Part shown: piece after piece, positions 25,422 to 34,210 of the stretch | How the letters are laid out: every line of letters begins with the position of its first letter | Position numbering within the stretch: position 1 is the first letter of the stretch | Assembly (NCBI RefSeq): GCF_012273515.2 | Contig: NZ_CP050975.2 | Location: 9,672,001-9,736,000, forward strand | From: Streptomyces sp. RPA4-2 | GTDB taxonomy: Bacteria; Actinomycetota; Actinomycetes; Streptomycetales; Streptomycetaceae | DNA: 64,000 nucleotides | Direction of reading: 5' to 3' | Translations under genes and position numbers: made by a program | Notes under the pieces: model-generated | Seen by the model: only the letters and a program-made list of their open reading frames with translations | What the model was told of the DNA's origin: nothing | The model's database searches: none

Positions 25422-26144
25422 TCACCGGTCGGAGAGGCGGGCCAGGACGGCCGTGACCTGTTCGCGGACCAACTCCGAAGCCGTGGAGTGGAGTGCGCCG
25501 ATGTCCGTACGGTCCAGGGCGTGGAGCACCCGCGCGGAGTCCGTGCCGCACTCGACGCTCTCGCAGAGGACGTCGTAGCCGTCCCGGACCGCGACCCGTA
25601 GGCGGTGGCGTCCGTCGTCGTCGGCGTGCACGGCGGTGGCGACGACGAGGGGCGGCGGTCCGCCCGCATCGCCGGACACCTTGTGGTAGCCGCTGACCCT
25701 GGGTTCACGCCAGTGGAGGCTGAGCAGGAGATGGCGCTTGGCGATCACCTCGGCCAGGTCGGTCTCGTAGACCCTGTCCGGTTCCAGCACCGTCGCACCG
25801 GCGTCCAGGACGAGTGCCGCGGGCAGCAGACAGCGCAGCGTGCTGCCGACGAGGTTGCCTCCCACCGTGGCCGTCCGGCGTACGGCTCCGGTTCCCACCG
25901 AGCCCGCCGCCCGCCGCAACACCTCCGGCACGCGGTCGTCGATCCGGTTCAGCACCACGGCGGAGCCCAGTGACCCGGGCCCGATCGCGTTGGCCTCCGG
26001 GAGGTTGCGCAGGGACATGGCCCGCTCGGGGAAGCCGTCCCGCTGCCAGGCCGCCCAGACCAGTGTCGCGCCGCCTATCGGCTCCGCCCCCTCGACCATG
26101 CACTCCTGTGCTTCGGACACGGACGTGGGCAGACGCAGCAGCAT
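25422..26144 (-). CDS. orphan FAD-binding subunit of xanthine-dehydrogenase/CoxM type
   Basis: This 240-residue protein has the FAD-binding motifs of the medium subunit of molybdenum hydroxylases: IGGATLVWAAW near residue 23 (first pyrophosphate loop) and ATVGGNLVGSTLRCLLPAALVLDAGA (second loop). It is shorter than the usual 280-300 residues, and no iron-sulfur or molybdenum subunit lies beside it. It is convergent with the cupin gene. It could be a stand-alone flavoprotein, a partner for a distant complex, or a remnant. The start at 26144 has AGGG nine bases upstream. Confidence 0.82.
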   Translation of the reverse strand: MLLRLPTSVSEAQECMVEGAEPIGGATLVWAAWQRDGFPERAMSLRNLPEANAIGPGSLGSAVVLNRIDDRVPEVLRRAAGSVGTGAVRRTATVGGNLVGSTLRCLLPAALVLDAGATVLEPDRVYETDLAEVIAKRHLLLSLHWREPRVSGYHKVSGDAGGPPPLVVATAVHADDDGRHRLRVAVRDGYDVLCESVECGTDSARVLHALDRTDIGALHSTASELVREQVTAVLARLSDR

Positions 26145-26355
26145 GGCAGCCGACCCTGCTTTCCTGGGGAGTTGGCGATGGTGGAACGCGGCGGCTCAGT
26201 CGTACGAGCGCCGGCGTCTGCGCATTCTCCCCACGGATGCGGGGGCGCATGCAGGGCTCATCGTTTCACCTCGCGCGCTTCTCGCACACGGGCTTACGGC
26301 AGATCCGGCCGTCTCCCCGGACGGCCGGTGCGGCATGTTCGAGGGCACCACGCCC

Positions 26356-26395
26356 AGAGGCCGGAGCCGCATGACCCACTGCGGCTCCGGCCTCT
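26356..26395. terminator. long perfect hairpin
   Basis: A 16-bp perfect stem (26356-26371 pairing with 26380-26395) with an 8-base loop is followed on the plus strand by TTCCCTTCC. It lies 40 bases beyond the stop of the dehydrogenase gene at 26435 and most likely terminates that transcript, although the pyrimidine run is on the plus strand. A second palindromic pairing of CGGCCGTC with GACGGCCG lies near 26308-26330. Confidence 0.65.
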
Positions 26396-26434
26396 TTCCC
26401 TTCCCCGCGGACGGGTTCTGTCGGTGTGCCAGGA

Positions 26435-27568
26435 CTACGGGTGCAGCACGACCTTCGTGTAGCCCTCGATCCGCTTGTCGAACTTGTCGTACGCCGACGG
26501 CGCCTGATCCAGGGGCATTTCATGGGAGACGACGAAGCTGGGCTTGGCCCGGCCCTCGATGATCATGTCGCGCAGGAAGCGGTTGTAGCGCTTCACGTTG
26601 CACTGGCCCGTCCCGATCTTCAGCCCCTTCTCGAAGAGCTTGCCGATCGCCACGAGGAGCATGCCGTGTTTGGCCTGCTCGTCCGGGCCGCCGGGGTCGG
26701 ACGGGACATAGAGCCCGGGTACGCCGACCGCTCCGGTCGCCCGGACCGTCCCCACGAGCGAGTTGAGGACGGTCGCCGGCTCCTCGCGTTCCGTGCCGTG
26801 CGCCGTGGCCTGGTAACCGACGGCGTCCACGCCCTTGTCGGTGCCGATGCCCTCGGTCTGGTCCTTGATCTGCTCGACCGGGTCGCCCTCGGCGAAGTTG
26901 ATCGGAACCGCGCCCATCTCCTCGGCCTTCTGCAGCCGTTCGGCGATGCGGTCCACGACGAACACCTTCTTCGCACCACGTATCAGTGCCGAGTAGGCGG
27001 CCATGAGTCCGACCGGTCCTCCGCCGTACACCGCGACGCTCTCGCCAGGCCGGACCTGTGCGAGTTCACAGCCGTGGTAGCCGGTGGGGAAGATGTCGGC
27101 GAGCAGGATGAAGTCGTTCTCGTGTTCCTCTCCCGGCGGGAGCTTCAGGCAGTTGAAGTCGGCGTAGGGGACGCGTAGATAATCGGCCTGACCGCCCTTG
27201 TACGGGCCCATGGCGACATAGCCGTAAGCGCCGCCCGCGAAACCGGGATTGACGGTGAGACAGTATCCCGTGAATCCCTCGACGCAGTTGGTACAGAAAC
27301 CGCAGGCGACGTTGAAGGGCATGACCACGCGGTCGCCCTTCTTGAGCGCGGTGACGCCCTGGCCGATCTCCTCGATGATTCCCATGTTCTCGTGGCCGAA
27401 GACGATGCCGGGCTCGGCAGCGGTGCGACCCTCGTACATATGCAGGTCCGAGCCGCATATCGCGGTGGAGGTGATGCGTACGATCGCGTCGTTCGGGTGC
27501 TGGATGCTGGGCCTTTCAACCTCTTCGACCGCCACGGTGAACGGTCCCTTGTACACAACGGCCTTCAT
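26435..27568 (-). CDS. zinc-dependent dehydrogenase, glutathione-independent formaldehyde dehydrogenase family
   Basis: This 377-residue medium-chain dehydrogenase contains the catalytic zinc site ICGSDLHMYEGRT and GHENMG, the structural-zinc cysteines CGFCTNCVEGFTGYC, and an NAD-binding VAVYGGGPVGLMAAYSALIRGA. The insertion AGGAYGYVAMGPYKGGQADYLRVPYADFN is typical of the FdhA-type branch, which oxidises formaldehyde or aldehydes without added glutathione. It is followed on the left by a strong hairpin. No regulator or partner gene is adjacent. The exact substrate is an inference from the subfamily. Confidence 0.9.
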   Translation of the reverse strand: MKAVVYKGPFTVAVEEVERPSIQHPNDAIVRITSTAICGSDLHMYEGRTAAEPGIVFGHENMGIIEEIGQGVTALKKGDRVVMPFNVACGFCTNCVEGFTGYCLTVNPGFAGGAYGYVAMGPYKGGQADYLRVPYADFNCLKLPPGEEHENDFILLADIFPTGYHGCELAQVRPGESVAVYGGGPVGLMAAYSALIRGAKKVFVVDRIAERLQKAEEMGAVPINFAEGDPVEQIKDQTEGIGTDKGVDAVGYQATAHGTEREEPATVLNSLVGTVRATGAVGVPGLYVPSDPGGPDEQAKHGMLLVAIGKLFEKGLKIGTGQCNVKRYNRFLRDMIIEGRAKPSFVVSHEMPLDQAPSAYDKFDKRIEGYTKVVLHP

Positions 27569-27742
27569 GGCTGTTACCTCCGTCGGGAATTACGCGTCCG
27601 TTTGTCACCCCCGCCGCCCCGCCGCTTCATCGCGTGACCCATCTCTCATGATTGTCCGGTCTGCCCGATCGGACAAGCCGGTAATGTCGGCATGAATGGC
27701 ATTCCGATGCTGTAGCGAGAGAATGGAAAGGGAGAGCGAAAG

Positions 27743-27934
27743 GTGTCAGCTCAGAGACTCGGAACCCTGCTTGTCCCGGTACCCGGACTGTCCGGCACCA
27801 CGTACCCGCCCGGGACGACCGTGACTGTCCGCGGTCGCGGCGCCACGGTCGACGCCTTCGTCAACGGTGACTGGCTGCCGCTGTCGTGGTGGGAGTTCTC
27901 CGACGGTCTCCGCGAGGACATCGCCGACCGCTGA
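27743..27934 (+). CDS. small hypothetical protein (63 residues)
   Basis: A GTG start preceded by GGGAGAG gives a 63-residue protein, MSAQRLGTLLVPVPG... ending GLREDIADR. It is predicted as beta-rich, with a WLPLSWWEF segment, and has no signal peptide or membrane helix. Similar short proteins are common in Streptomyces and have no known function. Good codon bias and a convincing ribosome site support it as real. Confidence 0.7.
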   Translation: MSAQRLGTLLVPVPGLSGTTYPPGTTVTVRGRGATVDAFVNGDWLPLSWWEFSDGLREDIADR

Positions 27935-28046
27935 TCCCGGCCACCGCCGGCATCACCGTCCGCTCACATCCGCGCGTCGCCCGGGTGTCGGTTCCCCCGT
28001 GTGTCACCCCACCTACGCGGACCCTGGCGCAGCACCCTCCGCTCCC

Positions 28047-28177
28047 CACCGCGCCCGCGGGCACCTTTGCGGGCCGTCGCCCCGCTCGTCCACCGCGCCC
28101 GCGGGCACTCTTGCGGGCCGTCGCCCCGCTCGTCCACCGCGCCGCGGGCACTCTTGCGGGCCGTCGCCGCGCTCGTC
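28047..28177. repeat. three tandem 44-bp units
   Basis: Units start at 28047, 28091 and 28135. The first two are 44 bp and nearly identical; the third is one base shorter with a few changes. Each begins CACCGCGCCCGCGGGCAC and includes a GC-rich palindrome GCCCGCGGGC in the first two copies. The array sits in the convergent gap and touches the stop codon of the MMPL gene. Confidence 0.9.
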
Positions 28178-30404
28178 TCACCGCACCGGCGCGGACCCGT
28201 CGCGGATTTCGCCCCGCTCGTCGCCGCTGAAGGCGTCGGTCAAGGCCCCGGCCGAGGAGTCGGCCGACGGGCGCGAGCCGGCGTCGTGGCCGTCGGGGAC
28301 GATCGTGTCGGGTGTCAACGGCGACGGCTCGACGCGCAGCAGTCTCGCGATCCCGGCCGGCAGCCACCAGTTGTACTTGCCGAACAGCGACACCATCGCC
28401 GGCACCAGCAGGGCCCGCACCACGGTGGCGTCCAGCAGGATGCCCGCGCCGAGAGCGGTGGCCAGGACCTTGATGTCGGTACCGGGAGCGGCGGCGAGCG
28501 CGGCGAACGCGAAGAACAGGATCAGCGCGGCCGAGGTGACCAGCCGCCCGGTGCGGCCCAGACCGTGCTCCACCGCGTACGACGTCGAACCGGTGCGGTC
28601 GTACTCCTCCCGCATCCGGGCCAGGATGAAGACCTCGTAGTCCATGGACAGCCCGAACAGGAACGCGAAGATCAGGACCGGCAGCCAGAAGGTCAGCGCG
28701 CCGGTCGCCGCGATCCCGAACAGCGCCCCCGAACCGTGTCCGTCCTGCCAGAACCACGTGACCAGCCCGAACACCGCGGCCACGCTGACCAGATTGAGCA
28801 GCACCGCCTTGAGCGGCAGCAGCAGCGAGCGGAACGTGCGGACCAGCAGCACGAAGGTGACCAGGGCGATCAGGCCCAGGACATACGGAAAGTTGTCGAA
28901 CACCGCCCGTTGGTAGTCGAGGACGACGGCGCCCCGGCCGGCCACGCCGATGCACCCCGGCAGATCCCTCGTCGCGTCCCGGACCGCGCTCACCACGGCC
29001 ACACTGGTGTTGTCCGCCGTCTCGTGCCCGGGCACCACGACCACCTCGGTGACACCGGTCCTCGAGACCGGGGCGACGACCGCCATCCGGACACCCTCCA
29101 CCCGCCCGGCCGCCGCGGCGACCGCGGTGGCGTCCGTGCCGGACCGCACCAGCAACGGCATCGGCGTGAGCACCCCGTCACCCACCCCGCCGGTGCGGAG
29201 CGCCGCAAGCGTGTCGTGGGCCACACCGTCGCGGGCCAGGGAGTCGGAACCGGACTGGCCGATCTGAAGCCCGAACACCGGGACGACGGCCAGCGCGAGC
29301 GCGGCACAGGCGACCCCCGCGGCGGCCCAGCGGTACCGCACGACCCCCCGCGCCCAGGCCGACCAGGCCCGGGAGGTGTGCCCCTCCCTCCGGATCCGCG
29401 GTCGGTCGACGCGCGGGCCGACCAGGCTCAGCAGGACCGGCAGGAGGGTGAGCACGACCAGGGTGCTGATCACCGGGATCACCATGCCCCCGAAGCCCAT
29501 GCTCCTGATCAGGGGCACGTCGACCACGACCAGCGCGACCAGGCTGGTCGCGACGGTGATCCCGGAGGCGAGTACCGCCCGTCCCGCCGTCGCCACCGCG
29601 GTGACGACCGCTTCGTCGTTCGACCGGCCGCGGGCCCGCTCCTCGCGCCAGCGGGAGACCACCAGCAGTGAGTAGTCGATCGCGACGCCCAGGCCGACGA
29701 GCGCGATCAGGAACTGCACGACGAAGGACACCTCGGTGAACGTGGTCAGGCCGAGGACGACCAGGAACGTCGCCAGGATCGACACGCCCGCGATCAGCAG
29801 CGGCAGCAGGGCGAGGAACGACGCGAACACGAAGACCAGCAACAGCAGCGCGCCCAGCGCGCCGACCAGCGTCTCGCCCAGCACGCTGAGCCCCTGGTCT
29901 CCGCCGGTGTCGTCGCCCGCGGAAAGCTGGTTGTAGCCGGTGACGGCGGCCGTCAGACCCCGCTCCCGTGCCGCCGCACGGACCGTACGGTCCACGGAGT
30001 CCACGAGCGGGTCGTCGAAGCCCGCCGGCTGCGGTCCGTAGACGAGCAGGAACGTACTGTGCCCGCCCTCGGTCAGGAAGCCCGGGTCACCGGTGCCGCC
30101 GTAATCCAGCACCTGGACGCCGCCCAGCGCACGCAGCCGCTTCGCGACGGCGGTGACGTCCGCGCGGGCGATGGTGCGGCCGGCCGGCGCGGTGAGCACC
30201 GGCAGGTACCCCAGGTCGGCCGAGACACCGTAGGTGCGGGCCAGCGCGGCCTGGGTCTCGGAACCCTCCTGGCCGGGCAGCGAGAAGTCCGACGACAGGC
30301 GGTCCGGCAGCCGCCCGGCCGCGGTGCCCCCGCCCAGCAGGACGACCAGCCAGAAACCGATCACCCACGCGGTGGCGCAGTATGAAGTGCGCGAATGTCT
30401 GCAC
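28178..30404 (-). pseudogene. MMPL family transporter, frameshifted near its start
   Basis: The bulk of the protein (728 residues readable from 30364) is an RND/MMPL-type transporter with two repeats of large outer loops and clustered membrane helices. It carries GVAIDYSLLVVSRWREE in the first half and GLSMDYEVFILARMREEYDRTG in the second. The natural start is the GTG at 30404, after GAGGAG and ten bases from the preceding gene, reading MQTFAHFILRHR. One extra G in the run at 30364-30366 then shifts the frame; removing it gives RHRVVIGFWLVVLL, a typical first MMPL helix. Translation from the internal GTG at 30364 would lose about 14 residues and has no ribosome site. It is either inactive or a consensus error. 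Confidence 0.8.
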
Positions 30405-30413
30405 GGGTTCTCC

Positions 30414-32034
30414 TCAGCGGCTGGTCCGGAAGGTGGCCATCATCGCCATGTCCTCGTGTTCGAGGTTGTGGCAGTGCAGCAGGTATCGGCCGGCGTAGTC
30501 GTCGAACCGGATGGCCACGTCGGCGTACTGCTTGGGCCTGAGATCGATGGTGTCCTTCCACCCGTGGTCGGTGGGACCGGGCGGCCCGCCGTTGCGGGAG
30601 AGGACCTGGAAGGGCGACAGGTGGATGTGTACGGGGTGGTAGGCGTCGGTGGCCAGGCGCCAGACCTCCACCTCTCCGAGTCGGGGGGCCGCGTCCACGC
30701 GCCGCGGGTCGAACTCGCGGCCGTTGACGACCCAGCCGGCCGTGTCCGTTCCCATGCTGGTCACCCGGCCCTTGCGGAACATCCACGGCCGCCTTGTCGC
30801 CGAGTCGGTCGACAGCGGCTCGATGGTGGAGAGCCGAGCGGGTATCCGGCTGTCGTCGGTCGCTTTGCGGGCCACGACGAACCGCATGATCTCCCCGGTC
30901 CCGCCCTGTCCCGCCAGGTTGGTGAGTGTCACCTTGGTGCCGACCGGCCAGCGGGAGAAGTCGATGACCACGTCGAACCGCTCCGCCGGTGCGATCGGAA
31001 GGGTGGTGTGCCGCAGCGGCGCCGCGAGCAGTCCCTGGTCCGATCCGATCTGGGTGAACGACCCGCCGCGGGGCGCGGGTTCGAGCGCCAGCTCGTAGCG
31101 GCGGGCGTTGGAGGCGTTGAGAAGCCGGAACCGGTGGCGGACCGCGGCGACCTCCAACTCCGGCCAGGGCGCCCCGTTGACGAGGATGACGTCACCCGGC
31201 CGCTCCCGCCATGTGGTCCCCGTCCACGCCCGCCATGGTGACCAGATGCGGATCCATGGCGGGGTACCGCAACGAGCCGTCTTCGTCGAACGCGCGGTCG
31301 GTGATCATCAGCGGGATGTCACGCTCCGCGCGGGGCAGCGGCAGGGCCGCCTCCTCGTCGTCGGTCACCAGCAGGAAGCCGGCCGGCCCGCGCCATACCT
31401 GGGGACCGGTGAAGCCCATGCGATGGTCGTGGTACCAGAGCGTCGCGGCCCGTTGGTCGAGGGGATACGTGTAGTCGCGGGTACCGGTGCTGGCCGTACC
31501 GCCGACCGCCTGCGCCGCGAACCGCGCACCGCCGGTGGCGGGCAACACGAGATCGGTCGGGAAACCGTCGCTCTCGGGCGGGGTGTGCCCGCCGTGCAGA
31601 TGCACGACGGTCGGCACGTCGAGCTGGTTGCGGTAGCGCAGTACGGTCCTGCGGCCGCGCCGCGCCGCGATGGTCGGGCCCGGGAAGATCCCGTCGTACC
31701 CCATGACGGCCGTGCGCAGGCCGGGCAGGATCTCCACGCGGGCCTCCCGCGCGGTGATGTCGTAGTAGTCGGTGCCCGCGGTGCTGCGCGCGGGCTGTTT
31801 CACCGGGGGGATGGGCAGCGGCGTGCTGAAGCGTTCGGGCAGGGCGGCGGCGGACGTCAGGGTCCGGCCACCGAATTCGCCACCGGTCGCGCCGCTCGCG
31901 CCGGCGCCCGACTCCGGCCCCGGCGACTTGCAGCCGGCGAGCGTGCCCAGCGCCCCGGCGCCGCTCAGCGCGGCCGCGGTAAGGAGGAACCGTCGTCGGT
32001 CAAGTCCCCGTAACAGCCCTGGTAGTTCGGTCAT
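30414..32034 (-). pseudogene. multicopper oxidase, Tat-exported lipoprotein, frameshifted
   Basis: The N-terminal half has a Tat signal (RRRFLLTAAALSG) and a lipobox LAGC, then the copper motifs VVHLHGGHTP and TLWYHDHRMG. It ends prematurely at 31192 after DHMAGAAG. The remainder, in another frame to 30414, contains HPVHIHLSPFQ and LLHCHNLEHEDMAMM, the remaining type 1 and trinuclear ligands. One extra G at 31205-31207 separates the halves; without it the sequence reads HMAERPGDVILVNGAPW, which is normal for the family. All four copper motifs are otherwise preserved. It lies upstream of the MMPL gene in the same orientation, suggesting an operon. Confidence 0.88.
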
Positions 32035-32180
32035 GGCGCAGACGATCGGGGATGCGTGCCGTCATCGACGTCGTCCGGACGCGGTGGATCCGGGATACCG
32101 CGGACGCAGTAGCCCGGTGGGCCGGTCCGTACCGCGGCCGGACGACGGCGTCGTGGCCGGCCCTCCGATACCGTGCGGCC

Positions 32181-33384
32181 ATGGCTGATGACCCGTTATC
32201 CCGGATGCGTGGACGTGCCGCATCCCATCCGCAGGGCGTGGACACGGTGTTCGGCCTCGTGGTCGTCTGCGGGACCCTGTTCGCGGTGCGCTTCGGGCCC
32301 TCGGGCCGCACACTCGGGGTGGAGGATCTCGTCACGGGCTCGCTGGCCTGCGCACTGATAGCCACCCGCCGTCGGTGGCCGCTGCCCGTCTTCTGCGTGG
32401 TCACGGTGGTCAGCGCGGCGTTCAACCTGCACGCGGCGCTCGTCGCCCTGCTCGCCACGAGCGTGATCTGCACCTACACGGTCGCCTCCAGGACCAGCCG
32501 GAGGGTCGCCGTGGTGACCGGCGCCATCACCATCCTGACCGTGTAAGCCGCGGTCGTCATCGGAGCCGGCCACAACTGGACCGATCCGCAGAACGCCGCC
32601 ATCGTGGCCTGGGGCGGCCTCGCCGTCGCCGTCGGCGGCGCGGTACGGAGCCGCCAGGGGGACCTGACCGCCGTCGAGGAACGCGCCCGGCACGCGGAGC
32701 ACAGCCGGGACGAGGAGGCCCGGCGCCGGGTCGTGGAGGAACGGCTGCGCATCGCCCGGGACCTGCACGACGTGGTCGCGCACCACATCGCCGTCATCAA
32801 CGTGCAGGTCGGCGTCGCCACTGCCCTCCTGCGGGAGGAGCCCGCCGGAGCCGAGGAGGCGCTGGCCCACGTCCGGCAGGCCGCGCGCACCGTACTCGCC
32901 GATCTCTCCACCGTGCTGGACGTGCTGCGCTCCAGGGAGCCGGGCCACACGACCGAGCCACCGCCGGGTCTGAGCCGTCTGGCGTCGATGCTGGACGCGC
33001 TCGGCGCCGCGGGCCTGCGGGTCGAGCACCGGCACGAGGGCGAGGCCCGCCCCTTGCCGTCCGCGGTCGATCTCGCCGCGTACCGCATCGTGCAGGAGTC
33101 CCTGACCAACGCCCATAAACACGGCAGTGAGCCGATGGCGTGGCTGTGTCTCGACTACACCCCGGCGGGCCTGGGAATCGTCGTCGAGAACGCCGCGGCC
33201 CAGCCGGAGGCCGGACGCCCACGGCACCGGTCACGGCCTCATCGGCCTGCGGGAGCGCGTCAGTTCGATCGGCGGGACGGTACGCACCGGACGCGACGAC
33301 GACGGCCGGTTCACCGTCAGCGCCTTCCTCCCCGTGGCGTGCGAACCCGTCGACCGCACCGACCGGCAGGAGACCCGCACATGA
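32181..33384 (+). pseudogene. NarL-type sensor histidine kinase with a nonsense codon and a frameshift
   Basis: The N-terminal part from ATG 32181 (MADDPLSRMRGR) contains several membrane helices and stops at TAA 32544-32546. The same frame continues with the dimerisation/phosphoacceptor motif RIARDLHDVVAHHIAVINVQ and a HATPase N-box AYRIVQESLTNAHKH. An extra C at 33218-33220 then shifts out of frame before the G-box, which is found in the neighbouring frame as GTGHGLIGLRERVSSIGGTVR. The true C-terminus overlaps the response-regulator start by ATGA. Codon 6 is TTA, a rare bldA-dependent Leu codon. Two independent lesions make function unlikely unless they are sequence errors. Confidence 0.85.
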
Positions 33385-34061
33385 CGATCAGAGTGCTGCT
33401 CGCCGACGACCAGACAGTCATCCGGGCCGGATTCAGGGTCCTGGTCGACCGCGCGCCCGACCTGGAGGTGGTGGGGGAGGCGACGAACGGCCGAGAAGCG
33501 GTCGAACTCGCCGCCGCCACCCGAGCCGACGTGATCCTCATGGACATCCGGATGCCCGGACTCGACGGCATCGAGGCGACCCGGCTGATCACCGAGGACG
33601 AAGACCTGGCCGGAGTGCGGGTGTTGATCCTGACCACCTTCGAACTCGACGAGAACGTCCTGCGTGCCCTGCGCGCAGGCGCCAGCGGATTCCTCAGCAA
33701 GAGCGTCGAACCCGCGGACCTCCAGGAGGCCATCCGCGTGGTGGCCGGCGGCGAGGCACTGCTGTCGCCGAAGGCCACCCGCGGCCTCATCGCCCGGTTC
33801 CTCGACGAGCCGACCCCCGGACCGCTGCCCAGTCCGGTGCGGCTGGACGGCCTCACCGAGCGGGAGCGCGAGACCATGGCACTGGTCGCCGCCGGGCTCT
33901 CCAACGACGAGATCGGCGAGCGGTTGTACGTCTCCCCGCTGACCGCCAAGACGCATGTCAACCGGGCGATGATGAAACTCGGCGCGCGCGACCGCGCCCA
34001 ACTCGTCGTCTTCGCCTATCAGAGCGGCCTGGTCAGGGCCGGCGACCTTCCCGTCCAGTGA
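33381..34061 (+). CDS. NarL/FixJ family response regulator
   Basis: This 226-residue protein has a receiver domain (VLLADDQTVIRAGF, phosphoacceptor Asp55 in MDIRMPGLDG, the late Lys in FLSKSVEP) and a C-terminal LuxR-type helix-turn-helix (LTERERETMALVAAGLSNDEIGERLYVS, TAKTHVNRAMMKLGARDRAQL). AGGAG precedes the ATG at 33381. It overlaps the histidine kinase by four bases, so the two were a cognate pair. Because the kinase is broken as sequenced, the regulator may be unpaired. Likely targets are the multicopper oxidase and MMPL genes divergent from the kinase. Confidence 0.93.
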   Translation: MTIRVLLADDQTVIRAGFRVLVDRAPDLEVVGEATNGREAVELAAATRADVILMDIRMPGLDGIEATRLITEDEDLAGVRVLILTTFELDENVLRALRAGASGFLSKSVEPADLQEAIRVVAGGEALLSPKATRGLIARFLDEPTPGPLPSPVRLDGLTERERETMALVAAGLSNDEIGERLYVSPLTAKTHVNRAMMKLGARDRAQLVVFAYQSGLVRAGDLPVQ

Positions 34062-34143
34062 CCGCGACGAGAACCGCTCCGCGGCGCCGGACCCGTCTGT
34101 GAAGCGGGCCGGTACCGGAGATCCGGGCCCGGTGAGCACCTTG

Positions 34144-34177
34144 GGCCCGTGGCCGCCACCAGGGCGGACCACGGGCC
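34144..34177. terminator. hairpin between convergent response regulator and secreted protein genes
   Basis: GGCCCGTGG (34144-34152) pairs with CCACGGGCC (34169-34177), and inner CCGCC/GGCGG pairing extends the stem with one mismatch. The position between convergent genes supports a shared terminator. Confidence 0.6.
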
Positions 34178-34210
34178 TACGGTCAGGTGTTCAGCGGCCC
34201 CGAGGGGCCG

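Noticed and set aside
28047..28177. The 44-bp repeats as a CRISPR array
   Set aside because: The units are contiguous without spacers, and no cas genes are present.
32604..34061. A single long frame joining a histidine kinase to a response regulator, which looks like a hybrid two-component protein
   Set aside because: The segment between the kinase and receiver parts (after 33220) is arginine- and proline-rich shadow sequence. The neighbouring frame carries the true kinase C-terminus, so the fusion is the product of a one-base insertion, not a natural hybrid.
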